Positions 1 through 5,866 of a stretch of DNA of 36,047 nucleotides are shown one piece after another. Each line of letters begins with the position of its first letter. Positions within the stretch are counted from its first letter, which is position 1. The notes under the pieces were generated by a model. It did not search any database and was not told where the DNA came from. It was given only the letters and a program-made list of their open reading frames with translations. Origin of the DNA: Candidatus Uhrbacteria bacterium RIFCSPHIGHO2_01_FULL_63_20 (GTDB taxonomy: Bacteria > Patescibacteriota > Patescibacteriia > UBA9934 > GWF2-40-263); contig MGDT01000002.1 of the NCBI GenBank assembly GCA_001791045.1, forward strand, positions 1 through 36,047, given 5' to 3'. The position numbers were made by a program, and so were the translations under genes.

Positions 1-583
<583 letters not shown>

Positions 584-595
584 ACCAGGGATATC

Positions 596-664
596 ACTCC
601 GACCTCGCGTCGGAGTCAGTCCTAGGTCGAGATCAGTCTCACTGATCGGAGCCTCGCAAGAGGC
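596..664 (+). other. Three small hairpins downstream of 16S (processing/trailer region)
   Basis: Between the 16S end and its terminator are three perfect stem-loops in a row: ACTCCGAC/GTCGGAGT (596-616), GATCAGT/ACTGATC (631-647) and GCCTC/GAGGC (651-664). They replace the 16S-23S spacer expected in a normal operon. They probably mark rRNA trailer folding or nuclease processing; that role is inferred. Bases 665-705 show nothing recognisable. Confidence 0.6.
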
Positions 665-705
665 ACACCAACCTTAAGACGTTGCAATCACCCAGCAGAT
701 AAACG

Positions 706-736
706 CCCCGCCGGATTCCCGGCGGGGTTTGGTTTT
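706..736 (+). terminator. Intrinsic terminator after 16S rRNA
   Basis: CCCCGCCGG pairs with CCGGCGGGG (9 bp, loop ATTC) and is followed by TTTGGTTTT. It ends the 16S transcript about 120 bases after the mature 3' end, so the 16S gene is transcribed without a 23S gene behind it. Confidence 0.85.
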
Positions 737-741
737 CGGGG

Positions 742-770
742 TTGACCTTTGGGGCGGTTTTCCCTACACT
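742..770 (+). promoter_or_regulatory. Sigma70-type promoter of tRNA-Ile
   Basis: TTGACC, 17-base spacer, TACACT. The predicted start lies about 8 bases before the tRNA. It follows the 16S terminator directly, so tRNA-Ile is a separate transcription unit from the rRNA. Confidence 0.75.
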
Positions 771-784
771 GTCGGCACCTTTAC

Positions 785-861
785 GGGCGTGTAGCTCAGT
801 TGGTTAGAGCGCGACACTGATAATGTCGAGGTCCCAAGTTCGACTCTTGGCACGCCCACCA
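785..861 (+). tRNA. tRNA-Ile (anticodon GAT)
   Basis: Full cloverleaf: acceptor GGGCGTG/CACGCCC, anticodon stem CGACA/TGTCG with loop CTGATAA (anticodon GAT), T arm with TTCGACT. The 3' CCA is encoded. In many bacteria this tRNA sits inside the 16S-23S spacer; here it keeps the place next to 16S but has its own promoter and no 23S follows. Confidence 0.97.
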
Positions 862-869
862 GGGACTAT

Positions 870-915
870 GTTCAGGGGTTAGGATATACTGCACGATGTA
901 TCCTGACCCCTGAAC
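870..915 (+). promoter_or_regulatory. 19-bp hairpin abutting the start of the MgtC-family gene
   Basis: Bases 870-888 pair with 897-915 over 19 positions (17 Watson-Crick, two G-U in RNA) with an 8-base loop. The stem ends three bases before the ATG at 919. It contains TATACT (885-890), a possible -10 box; if transcription starts from that box, only the 3' arm would be in the mRNA. If the gene is read through from tRNA-Ile the complete hairpin forms at the start codon. No U tract follows, so a terminator is unlikely. Confidence 0.55.
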
Positions 916-918
916 CAT

Positions 919-1365
919 ATGTCTGACCTCAGCACTCTCGACATCCTCACGCGCCTCGTGGTCGCGGCCGCGATCGGTGCCGCGATCGGCCTCGAGCGCG
1001 AGTACCGCCACAAGCCCGCGGGCGTGCGCACCGACGTGCTCGTCGCGATCGGCACCTGCGTGATGACCATCGTGTCGCTGCAGATCGCGCAATTCTCCGG
1101 ATCCGTGGAAGCGGTCGACGTGAGCCGCATCGTGAGCCAGATCCTGCCGGGCATCGGGTTCATCGGCGCCGGCACCATCATCCAGGCGCGCGGGCACGTG
1201 GAAGGGCTTACGACCGCGGCGAGCATCTGGCTCGTGGCCGGGGTGAGCATGGCCGTTGGGCTGGGATTCTTCTCCCTCGCCGCGACCGCCGCGGCCCTAG
1301 GTATCACGTCATTGCTCCTCCTGCATGCCGTACGGGTCCCCGAGGACGACCGTCCGAGAAAATGA
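919..1365 (+). CDS. MgtC/SapB family membrane protein
   Basis: A 148-residue integral membrane protein of the MgtC/SapB family, whose members are linked to magnesium-limited growth and, in pathogens, to intracellular survival and inhibition of the F-type ATP synthase. Family signatures seen: GLEREYRHKPAGVRTDVLV near residues 24-42, ILPGIGFIGAGTIIQ near 75-89, and GLTTAASIWLVAGVSMAVG near 95-113. Four to five hydrophobic helices are evident. It is shorter than two-domain MgtC proteins (about 225 residues) and lacks the soluble C-terminal domain, like many MgtC-like proteins. The start at 919 follows a strong hairpin and has no Shine-Dalgarno sequence. Actual substrate or role in this organism is not determinable. 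Confidence 0.93.
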   Translation: MSDLSTLDILTRLVVAAAIGAAIGLEREYRHKPAGVRTDVLVAIGTCVMTIVSLQIAQFSGSVEAVDVSRIVSQILPGIGFIGAGTIIQARGHVEGLTTAASIWLVAGVSMAVGLGFFSLAATAAALGITSLLLLHAVRVPEDDRPRK

Positions 1366-1375
1366 ACGTTCAAAC

Positions 1376-1516
1376 AAACGGCCGACCATCATGGGAGACT
1401 TCGTTTAGACGAAGCCTTCAAACGCCGAGGTAGCTCAGTGGTAGAGCGCAGGCCTGAAGAGCCTGGCGTCGTGAGTTCAATTCTCACCCTCGGCACCATG
1501 ACGGTCGGCCGTTTTT
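1376..1516 (+). other. Long-range stem enclosing tRNA-Phe, with U tract
   Basis: AAACGGCCGACC at 1376-1387 is perfectly complementary to GGTCGGCCGTTT at 1503-1514 and a run of five T follows the 3' arm core. The arms close the whole tRNA-Phe gene in one stem. Within the 5' side a small hairpin CTTCG/CGAAG lies at about 1399-1414. The 3' arm plus T run probably acts as terminator; the closed stem could guide nuclease processing of the pre-tRNA. No -35/-10 pair is obvious upstream, so the tRNA may be co-transcribed with the MgtC-family gene. Confidence 0.6.
1424..1498 (+). tRNA. tRNA-Phe (anticodon GAA)
   Basis: Acceptor GCCGAGG/CCTCGGC, anticodon stem CAGGC/GCCTG with loop CTGAAGA (anticodon GAA), T loop TTCAATT, CCA encoded. 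Lies inside a 12-bp inverted repeat described separately. Confidence 0.97.
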
Positions 1517-1541
1517 GATTTCCGCGGACCCCTGGTATCCT
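1514..1541 (+). promoter_or_regulatory. Promoter of the secreted repeat protein (leaderless type)
   Basis: TTTGAT, 16-base spacer, TATCCT with TGG just upstream. The expected start (about 1548) is only a few bases before the ATG at 1551, and no Shine-Dalgarno sequence exists. It overlaps the T run after tRNA-Phe. Confidence 0.55.
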
Positions 1542-1550
1542 GTCCTCAAT

Positions 1551-2651
1551 ATGAAGAGACTCCTCCCCTTCCTCGCGTCCGCCATCGCGTTCGTGCCGCT
1601 CGCGGCATCGGCCGTGAACGGCGACGCGTACGCGGACGCCGTGTACCAGGCATCCAATCATCTGTACCGGCCGCTCAACGCGCTGGGGGCGCCGGACCAG
1701 GTCTACGCCGACTTCTTCGATCAGGACGCGTCCGTCATCCTCGACATGGGCGCGGGCGAGGAAGGCACCGGCGACCTCACCGTCTCCTACGTCCTGCTCG
1801 ATTTCGGAGCCGGATACCGCGTCGAGTTCCTGGACGTCTCGTTCTCGAAGCTGCAGGAGTCGCGGGGCGCGGTGCCGCTCTCCCAAAGCGCGTTCGTCGT
1901 GGACTACGCCTCCTCGACGCCGTATCGATACGTGAGCGTCACGAGCACCGAGGACGAGCAGTGGCGGCTCGACGCGATCGAGGCCGAAACGGTCTCTCTC
2001 CCGCCACCGACCGAGGAGCCGAGCCTCGAACCGACCGAGGAGGGCGTTCCGCGCGGGCTGCTCGTGAAGCTCCCCGACGATGGGAACCCGGCCACCGACA
2101 TGGACAGCGCCGTGTACGTGATCGGCGGAGACGGCAAGCGTCACGCCTTCCCCTCCCTCCAGGTATACCGCTCTTGGTACGCGGACTTCTCGGAGGTGGC
2201 GTACATCGACGCCGAACATCTGGCCTCCTATCCGCTGGGCGGCAACGTCACCGTGCGGCCGGGCACCTATCTCGTCAAACTCACCACCGACCCCAAGGTC
2301 TACGCGGTAGAGCCAGGCGGCGTGTTGCGCTGGGTGCCGTCCGAGGCGGTGGCCGTCGCGCTGCATGGACCCGAATGGAGCAAGCGGGTGATCGACGTCG
2401 CGGACGTGTTCTTCGGCAACTACCAGCCGGGGCCGGACCTCAATGACCTCGCACATCCGGACGGCACCATCGGGTTCCTCCCGAGCGGCCAGGTGGTATA
2501 CGTGGAGAACGCCACGTCCCACGCGATCGCCAGCATGAGCGCCTTCCGTTTCCGCCAAGAATTCGTCGTCGCGATTTCCCAGGCGCTCGCGGACCTCTAC
2601 GTCGACGGCGGGACGCTCGAGGAGGATCCGGACATCAAATTCCCGTATTAG
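1551..2651 (+). CDS. Secreted protein with C-terminal repeat domain common in CPR surface proteins
   Basis: A 366-residue protein with a signal peptide (MKRLLPFLASAIAFVPLAAS, cleavage probably near AASA). Residues about 25-140 form an uncharacterised beta-rich domain; a Pro/Glu linker follows (PPPTEEPSLEPTEE). The C-terminal 200 residues show about three related units: AVYVIGGDGKRHAFPS, KVYAVEPGGVLRWVPS and QVVYVENATSHAIAS, the first two joined by PLGGNVTVRPGTYLVKLTTD. From memory, this unit pattern recurs in predicted secreted proteins of Patescibacteria, usually left unnamed. The ATG at 1551 was chosen over an upstream in-frame ATG at 1515 because it starts the signal peptide and follows a promoter. 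Probably extracellular; binding partner and function unknown. Confidence 0.85.
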   Translation: MKRLLPFLASAIAFVPLAASAVNGDAYADAVYQASNHLYRPLNALGAPDQVYADFFDQDASVILDMGAGEEGTGDLTVSYVLLDFGAGYRVEFLDVSFSKLQESRGAVPLSQSAFVVDYASSTPYRYVSVTSTEDEQWRLDAIEAETVSLPPPTEEPSLEPTEEGVPRGLLVKLPDDGNPATDMDSAVYVIGGDGKRHAFPSLQVYRSWYADFSEVAYIDAEHLASYPLGGNVTVRPGTYLVKLTTDPKVYAVEPGGVLRWVPSEAVAVALHGPEWSKRVIDVADVFFGNYQPGPDLNDLAHPDGTIGFLPSGQVVYVENATSHAIASMSAFRFRQEFVVAISQALADLYVDGGTLEEDPDIKFPY

Positions 2652-2672
2652 GCAGGAGGACGCAGGGAGGAG

Positions 2673-2696
2673 AATCCCTTGTTGAAACAAGGGATT
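2673..2696 (+). terminator. Hairpin terminator after the secreted repeat protein
   Basis: AATCCCTTGTT and AACAAGGGATT form a perfect 11-bp stem with a two-base turn, followed by a short T-rich TTCT. The T run is weak, so termination may be partial. The -35 box proposed for tRNA-Pro lies inside this stem. Confidence 0.6.
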
Positions 2697-2707
2697 TCTG
2701 ATACCTT
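2679..2707 (+). promoter_or_regulatory. Possible promoter of tRNA-Pro and the gene fused to it
   Basis: TTGTTG, 17-base spacer, TACCTT; predicted start about six bases before the tRNA at 2720. The boxes are weaker than others in the window. Confidence 0.4.
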
Positions 2708-2719
2708 CCGCTGGTATTT

Positions 2720-2795
2720 CGGGCTGTAGTTCAGTTGGCAGAACGCCTGCTTTGGGAGCAGGAGGCCGCCGGTTCGAGTCCGGCCAGCCCGACCA
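2720..2795 (+). tRNA. tRNA-Pro (anticodon TGG)
   Basis: Acceptor CGGGCTG/CAGCCCG, anticodon stem CCTGC/GCAGG with loop TTTGGGA (anticodon TGG), T loop TTCGAGT, CCA encoded at 2793-2795. The last A is also the first base of an ATG that can open the next gene, so the tRNA 3' end and the reading frame touch. Confidence 0.97.
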
Positions 2796-3655
2796 TGCGT
2801 ATGAAAAAATTTTCCTTCACCCTTACAACCCTTATCACCCTTACCACCCTTCTCCCCCTGGGTGCGTTCGCGAACGATGCCGGCCAGGCTGGCACCGACG
2901 ACCACCTCCGGGACGAGCTCGGCATGACCGACGAGCAGCTCTCGCGGGCCGTCGCGACCGAGGACCGCGAACCGTTCGGCGCCCTCTCCGGAGCCGACGA
3001 GGTCACGGATCCGCTGGGCGACGTGCTGGACCGCTGGGGACGCGCCACGGCCCTGCATCAACCATGGGGAGACATCGAGCGCGTTTCGGTATCGCGCGAC
3101 GCCGGGGGCGAGAGTTGGGATTTCACCGTGAAGCTGGGAGCGGAGCTTCCGAACAGGCCGACCGACAAGGTGACGCTGTACGTGTACGCGGACGCCGACG
3201 GCCTGGCAGACAACGATGCGCCGGGAAACGGCGTGCGAGGCGGCATGGACAGCGAATTCGCGCTCCAGCACAACGCCGATGCCGGCTGGTACGCTGATTT
3301 CCGCTGGTATAACCCCGAACCGGCGGCGCGGACCTGGGCCATCAACAGGGAGACGGCCATGCGCTGGCGCATGAAGGGCGACACCGTGACCATCAACATC
3401 CCCTTCTCCGAGATGCCCGGGCAGGCGCCGCGTTGGCGCGTGGTCATGGGCATCTCCGACGGCGAACGGACGGAAGTGGACGTCGCCCCGGGCATCGGGT
3501 TCCCGCCGCCGATCGGCGAAACGGCCCCGACCGCGCCCGCCTGGTACCAGCCCATCTTCGACCTGCACGACAGGACCTATCCTGCGGACGTCATCGTAGG
3601 CCTCGCGATGCTCGCTTCCATCGGTTACCTGGTTGTGAAGCATGTTCGTCCGTAG
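2795..3655 (+). CDS. Predicted exported protein with C-terminal membrane anchor, function unknown
   Basis: A 286-residue protein (from ATG 2795; ATG 2801 is an equally possible start) with a threonine/leucine-rich signal sequence beginning MRMKKFSFTLTTL, cleavage near GAFA. The middle is a soluble domain of mixed charge with a beta-rich pattern (VSVSRDAGGESWDFTVKLGA, DKVTLYVYADADG, DTVTINIPFSE), resembling sugar-binding DOMON-like folds only in general feel. Residues about 265-284 (VIVGLAMLASIGYLVVKH) form a membrane helix with a short cytoplasmic tail. The longer ORF that starts inside the tRNA is rejected. There is no room for a Shine-Dalgarno sequence; tRNA 3' processing would leave a leaderless message. 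Its stop overlaps the start region of the methyltransferase gene, suggesting co-transcription. Confidence 0.8.
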   Translation: MRMKKFSFTLTTLITLTTLLPLGAFANDAGQAGTDDHLRDELGMTDEQLSRAVATEDREPFGALSGADEVTDPLGDVLDRWGRATALHQPWGDIERVSVSRDAGGESWDFTVKLGAELPNRPTDKVTLYVYADADGLADNDAPGNGVRGGMDSEFALQHNADAGWYADFRWYNPEPAARTWAINRETAMRWRMKGDTVTINIPFSEMPGQAPRWRVVMGISDGERTEVDVAPGIGFPPPIGETAPTAPAWYQPIFDLHDRTYPADVIVGLAMLASIGYLVVKHVRP

Positions 3656-4211
3656 TATGCCGTTCGTCTCCCGCGCGGGGGAAAAGCTCGCGCACGCGCT
3701 TGCCGCGTTCCGGCTGGATCCGACCGGACTCACGTGCGCGGATTTCGGCGCCTCCACCGGCGGGTTCACCGACTGCCTGCTCCAGCACGGGGCCGCGAAG
3801 GTCTACGCCGTGGAAACCGGATACGGCACGCTCGATTGGAAACTGCGGAATGACCCGCGCGCGGTGGTGATGGAACGCACGAACGCGATGCATGTCGAGC
3901 TCCCCGAGGCGGTCGACGTCGTGACCATGGACACGAGCTGGACCAGACTCGCCAAGATCCTTCCGAACGCGCTCAAGAACCTGAACCCCGACGGGCGCGT
4001 CATCGCGCTCGTGAAGCCGCATTACGAGGCCGGTCCGAAAGATCTTCGCTCCGGCAAGCTTCCGGACGAAAAAATCGAAGAGGTGCTCGGACGCGTCAGG
4101 GCCGACGCGGCTCACGCTGGAGCCAAGATCCTTCAGGAAACCGAATCCCCCATCGTGGGCGGAAAAGGCGGGAATCGCGAGTTCCTTTGGCTCCTGGAGG
4201 CCGCCGGATGA
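3642..4211 (+). CDS. TlyA-family SAM-dependent rRNA methyltransferase lacking the S4 domain
   Basis: A 189-residue protein of the TlyA/FtsJ-like group, which 2'-O-methylates rRNA ribose in characterised members. Family signature: VSRAGEKLAHAL, then the SAM-binding loop DFGASTGGFTDCLLQHGA, AVETGYGTLDWKLR, the active-site strand VDVVTMDTSW followed by KILPNALKNL, ALVKPHYEAGP and a C-terminal ESPIVGGKGGNREFLWLL. The Lys/Asp/Lys tetrad positions typical of FtsJ-like enzymes can be matched to K in GEKL, D in TMDTSW and K in LVKPH. Standard TlyA is about 270 residues with an N-terminal S4 RNA-binding domain; here the protein starts right at the methyltransferase core. ATG 3657 is an alternative start (184 residues); ATG 3642 overlaps the previous gene by 14 bases. 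Confidence 0.85.
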   Translation: MFVRSMPFVSRAGEKLAHALAAFRLDPTGLTCADFGASTGGFTDCLLQHGAAKVYAVETGYGTLDWKLRNDPRAVVMERTNAMHVELPEAVDVVTMDTSWTRLAKILPNALKNLNPDGRVIALVKPHYEAGPKDLRSGKLPDEKIEEVLGRVRADAAHAGAKILQETESPIVGGKGGNREFLWLLEAAG

Positions 4212-4214
4212 CCC

Positions 4215-4243
4215 TGGACAGGACGCGGGGTTTCTGCTATAGT
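4215..4243 (+). promoter_or_regulatory. Promoter of tRNA-Gly
   Basis: TGGACA, 17-base spacer, TATAGT with TGC directly upstream (extended -10). The predicted start lies about 15 bases before the tRNA. Confidence 0.7.
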
Positions 4244-4265
4244 GCGGCCATCGGAATTTCAAAAC

Positions 4266-4339
4266 GCGGGCGTAGTTTAGTGGTCAAACGACTCTCTTCC
4301 AAGGAGTAGTCACGGGTTCGATTCCCGTCGCCCGCTCCA
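4266..4339 (+). tRNA. tRNA-Gly (anticodon TCC)
   Basis: Acceptor GCGGGCG/CGCCCGC, anticodon stem ACTCT/GGAGT (one G-U) with loop CTTCCAA (anticodon TCC), T loop TTCGATT, discriminator T, CCA encoded at 4337-4339. Confidence 0.96.
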
Positions 4340-4488
4340 CGCGGGTCCCACTAACGGTCCGAGGAGCGTCCGAACAAGGGTCGGATGGTCCCTGGATCGC
4401 AAACGACCCAGACATCTAAGTGCCATACGCTGTCGGAACACCGCACGTATGAGTCTAACCGGAGACAGGGTCTCCAAGTCAGCGTATG
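4340..4488 (+). promoter_or_regulatory. Structured leader that pairs with the start codon of the zinc-ribbon gene
   Basis: No gene in this stretch. CATACGCTG (4424-4432) is the perfect complement of CAGCGTATG (4480-4488), whose last three bases are the ATG at 4486. Inside the loop GGAGAC/GTCTCC (4461-4475) forms a second hairpin. If transcribed, the first start codon would be closed in a stem, leaving the in-frame ATG at 4495 as an alternative. No convincing promoter was found, so transcription may come from the tRNA-Gly promoter. Regulatory meaning is inferred. Confidence 0.45.
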
Positions 4489-4758
4489 AGTGACATGTCT
4501 CTTAACTGCCGCGACTGCGGGAAGGAATTCGTCTTCTCCGATCGCGACCAGGCGTTCTTCGCGGAAAAGGGTTGGCAGAACCAGCCCACCCGCTGCCGGG
4601 ACTGCGCCCGCGCCAAGCGCGCGAACATGCAGGCCCCGCGCCAGATGTTCCCGGCAGTGTGCGCCGCGTGCGGAAAGAACTGCGAAGTGCCGTTCGAGCC
4701 CCGCGAAGGCGGCCGCCCGGTGAAGTGCCTGGAGTGCTTCCGCGCCGATCGCCCGTAA
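4486..4758 (+). CDS. Small double zinc-ribbon protein
   Basis: A 90-residue protein with two treble-cysteine units: CRDCGKEFVFSDRDQAFF...CRDCARAKR and CAACGKNCEVPFEPREGG...KCLECFR, i.e. four CxxC pairs able to bind two zinc ions. The first half matches the pattern of the probable zinc-ribbon family (zf-trcl type, with EFxFSxxxQxFFxEKG), the second the CxxCGKxxxVPFxP...PVxCxxCF pattern often fused to it, including in Patescibacteria. Function of these proteins is not established; a nucleic-acid or ribosome-associated role is only a guess. ATG 4495 is an alternative start. A strong terminator follows. Confidence 0.85.
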   Translation: MSDMSLNCRDCGKEFVFSDRDQAFFAEKGWQNQPTRCRDCARAKRANMQAPRQMFPAVCAACGKNCEVPFEPREGGRPVKCLECFRADRP

Positions 4759-4765
4759 GCAGAAG

Positions 4766-4793
4766 AAAAATCGTCCCTCACGGGGCGATTTTT
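4766..4793. terminator. Bidirectional terminator between zinc-ribbon gene and ruvC
   Basis: AAAAATCGTCCC pairs with GGGGCGATTTTT (12 bp, one G-U, loop TCAC). The A run on one side and T run on the other let it work for the converging + gene and for ruvC, whose stop codon overlaps its edge. Confidence 0.85.
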
Positions 4794-5299
4794 CATTTAG
4801 GAAATTGTCTCGGTCGGGACAATTTCGGAAATGAGCGCATGGAGGAAGCGGTAAGGGCCAGGGCCAGCGCATCGGCCGCGTCGTCGAGCTTGGGGGCCTT
4901 CTTGAGGCCGAGCAGCTTCGTGACCATCATGATCACCCCTTTCTTGTCCGCGCTCCCGCTCCCCGTGACCGCCATTTTCACCTGACCAGGAGTAAGCTCG
5001 ACGATCTTCACGCCCCGTCGCGCCGCCGCCGCGAGAATGACGCCGCGCGCTTCCGCCACTTGCATGGCCGTCTTCACGTTTTTTGAAAAGTAGAGTTTCT
5101 CGACCGCCACAAGATCCGGCTTGTGCGTCTTAATGAGTTCGTCCGTATCGTCCGAAATTTGAAGGAGGCGCTTTGCGTGCGGTTCGTTCTTGTTCGTCGT
5201 GGCAACCCCATAGTCCAGCACATGCGTCTTTCCACGACCGACGGACACGCATCCGAAACCCATTCTTCCAAAACCCGGGTCAATTCCAAGGACTATCAC
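4793..5299 (-). CDS. ruvC: Crossover junction endodeoxyribonuclease RuvC
   Basis: A 168-residue Holliday-junction resolvase. It cuts four-way junctions symmetrically in the RuvABC pathway. The four acidic catalytic residues can be placed: D7 in LGIDPGFG, E67 in VAVEKLYF, and D140/D143 in LDDAADALALA. The length is the family norm (about 165-175). It is last in a - strand series starting with yebC; its start lies four bases after the toxin stop, so it may be expressed from the toxin-antitoxin promoter as well as by read-through from yebC. The last 15 codons contain a hairpin (AAATTGTC/GACAATTT, 4801-4826). ruvA and ruvB are not in the window. Confidence 0.96.
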   Translation of the reverse strand: MIVLGIDPGFGRMGFGCVSVGRGKTHVLDYGVATTNKNEPHAKRLLQISDDTDELIKTHKPDLVAVEKLYFSKNVKTAMQVAEARGVILAAAARRGVKIVELTPGQVKMAVTGSGSADKKGVIMMVTKLLGLKKAPKLDDAADALALALTASSMRSFPKLSRPRQFPK

Positions 5300-5303
5300 A
5301 CGT

Positions 5304-5573
5304 TTATTCGTACACTTCGTTTCGATGCTTCACCGACAAGATAATCAACAGGATGATCGTCCCGTCAACAGTTTTTCGAAAAAGAACACGCCAGTCCCCC
5401 ACTCGGAATCGATACACGCCCGACAACGATCCTTTGAGAGCCTTCGCGTTACGCATCGGATCGTCTGTAGAACAGAAAAAACGGATCTTTTTTGAGATCC
5501 GTCTTGCAACAGTCTTATCCAAGGAACGCATGTCATCTGACGCCTCCTTTGAATACGCGTACGGGAGCGCCAT
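5304..5573 (-). CDS. RelE/ParE-superfamily toxin
   Basis: An 89-residue protein with the RelE/ParE toxin pattern: ALPYAYSKEASDDMRSLDKTVARRI, an alpha-helical hairpin, then KALKGSLSGVYRFRVGDWRVLFR and a final beta strand ILLIILSVKHRNEVY. Members are mRNA interferases that cut in the ribosomal A site, or gyrase inhibitors; the GxYRFRVGDWRVLF motif and the partner antitoxin favour the RelE branch. It is encoded six bases after the antitoxin gene, the normal order. Base composition is visibly more AT-rich than the flanking genes, which suggests recent acquisition. An internal hairpin ACGGATC/GATCCGT lies at 5481-5501. Confidence 0.9.
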   Translation of the reverse strand: MALPYAYSKEASDDMRSLDKTVARRISKKIRFFCSTDDPMRNAKALKGSLSGVYRFRVGDWRVLFRKTVDGTIILLIILSVKHRNEVYE

Positions 5574-5579
5574 AACGGC

Positions 5580-5822
5580 TTATCGGAGCATGCGTTCCAT
5601 CTGTTCTGCCGTAACGAGTCGTCCGGCCTTCATCTGCCGTTCAGAGGCATTCACGCGCTTCAGGATATCGGTCTCGAAATCCGCTTTGGATGGGGAGTGC
5701 AATTCAAACAGCGGCTCATCATTCTGAAGCACCACCAAACGCTGCTTGCGTGTTCGAGCGAGCTTGGCGAACTTTGTCATGTTCTGTCGGAATTCCGTAA
5801 CCCCGATGAATCTCGTCGTCAT
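5580..5822 (-). CDS. Phd/YefM-family antitoxin
   Basis: An 80-residue protein with the Phd/YefM fold signature: FIGVTEFRQNMTKFAKLARTR, then RLVVLQNDEPLFELHSP, followed by a flexible toxin-binding tail (AGRLVTAEQMERMLR). These antitoxins bind operator DNA through the N-terminal domain and neutralise a RelE/YoeB/Doc toxin through the tail. It precedes the RelE-type toxin by six bases. A promoter with a TGTACA core lies directly upstream, matching the operator core known for YefM-YoeB autoregulation. Confidence 0.9.
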   Translation of the reverse strand: MTTRFIGVTEFRQNMTKFAKLARTRKQRLVVLQNDEPLFELHSPSKADFETDILKRVNASERQMKAGRLVTAEQMERMLR

Positions 5823-5838
5823 AGAAGAATGTATCTTA

Positions 5839-5866
5839 AGTGTACACCGTCACTCCTGCAGGTCAA
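5839..5866 (-). promoter_or_regulatory. Toxin-antitoxin promoter with TGTACA operator
   Basis: On the - strand TTGACC, 16-base spacer, TACACT. The -10 box overlaps the palindrome GTGTACAC (5840-5847), whose core TGTACA at 5841-5846 is the known recognition core of YefM-type antitoxins. A weaker half-match TGTATC lies 11 bases away at 5830-5835. The promoter is inside the 3' end of the broken nuclease gene, so the module carries its own control. Confidence 0.65.
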
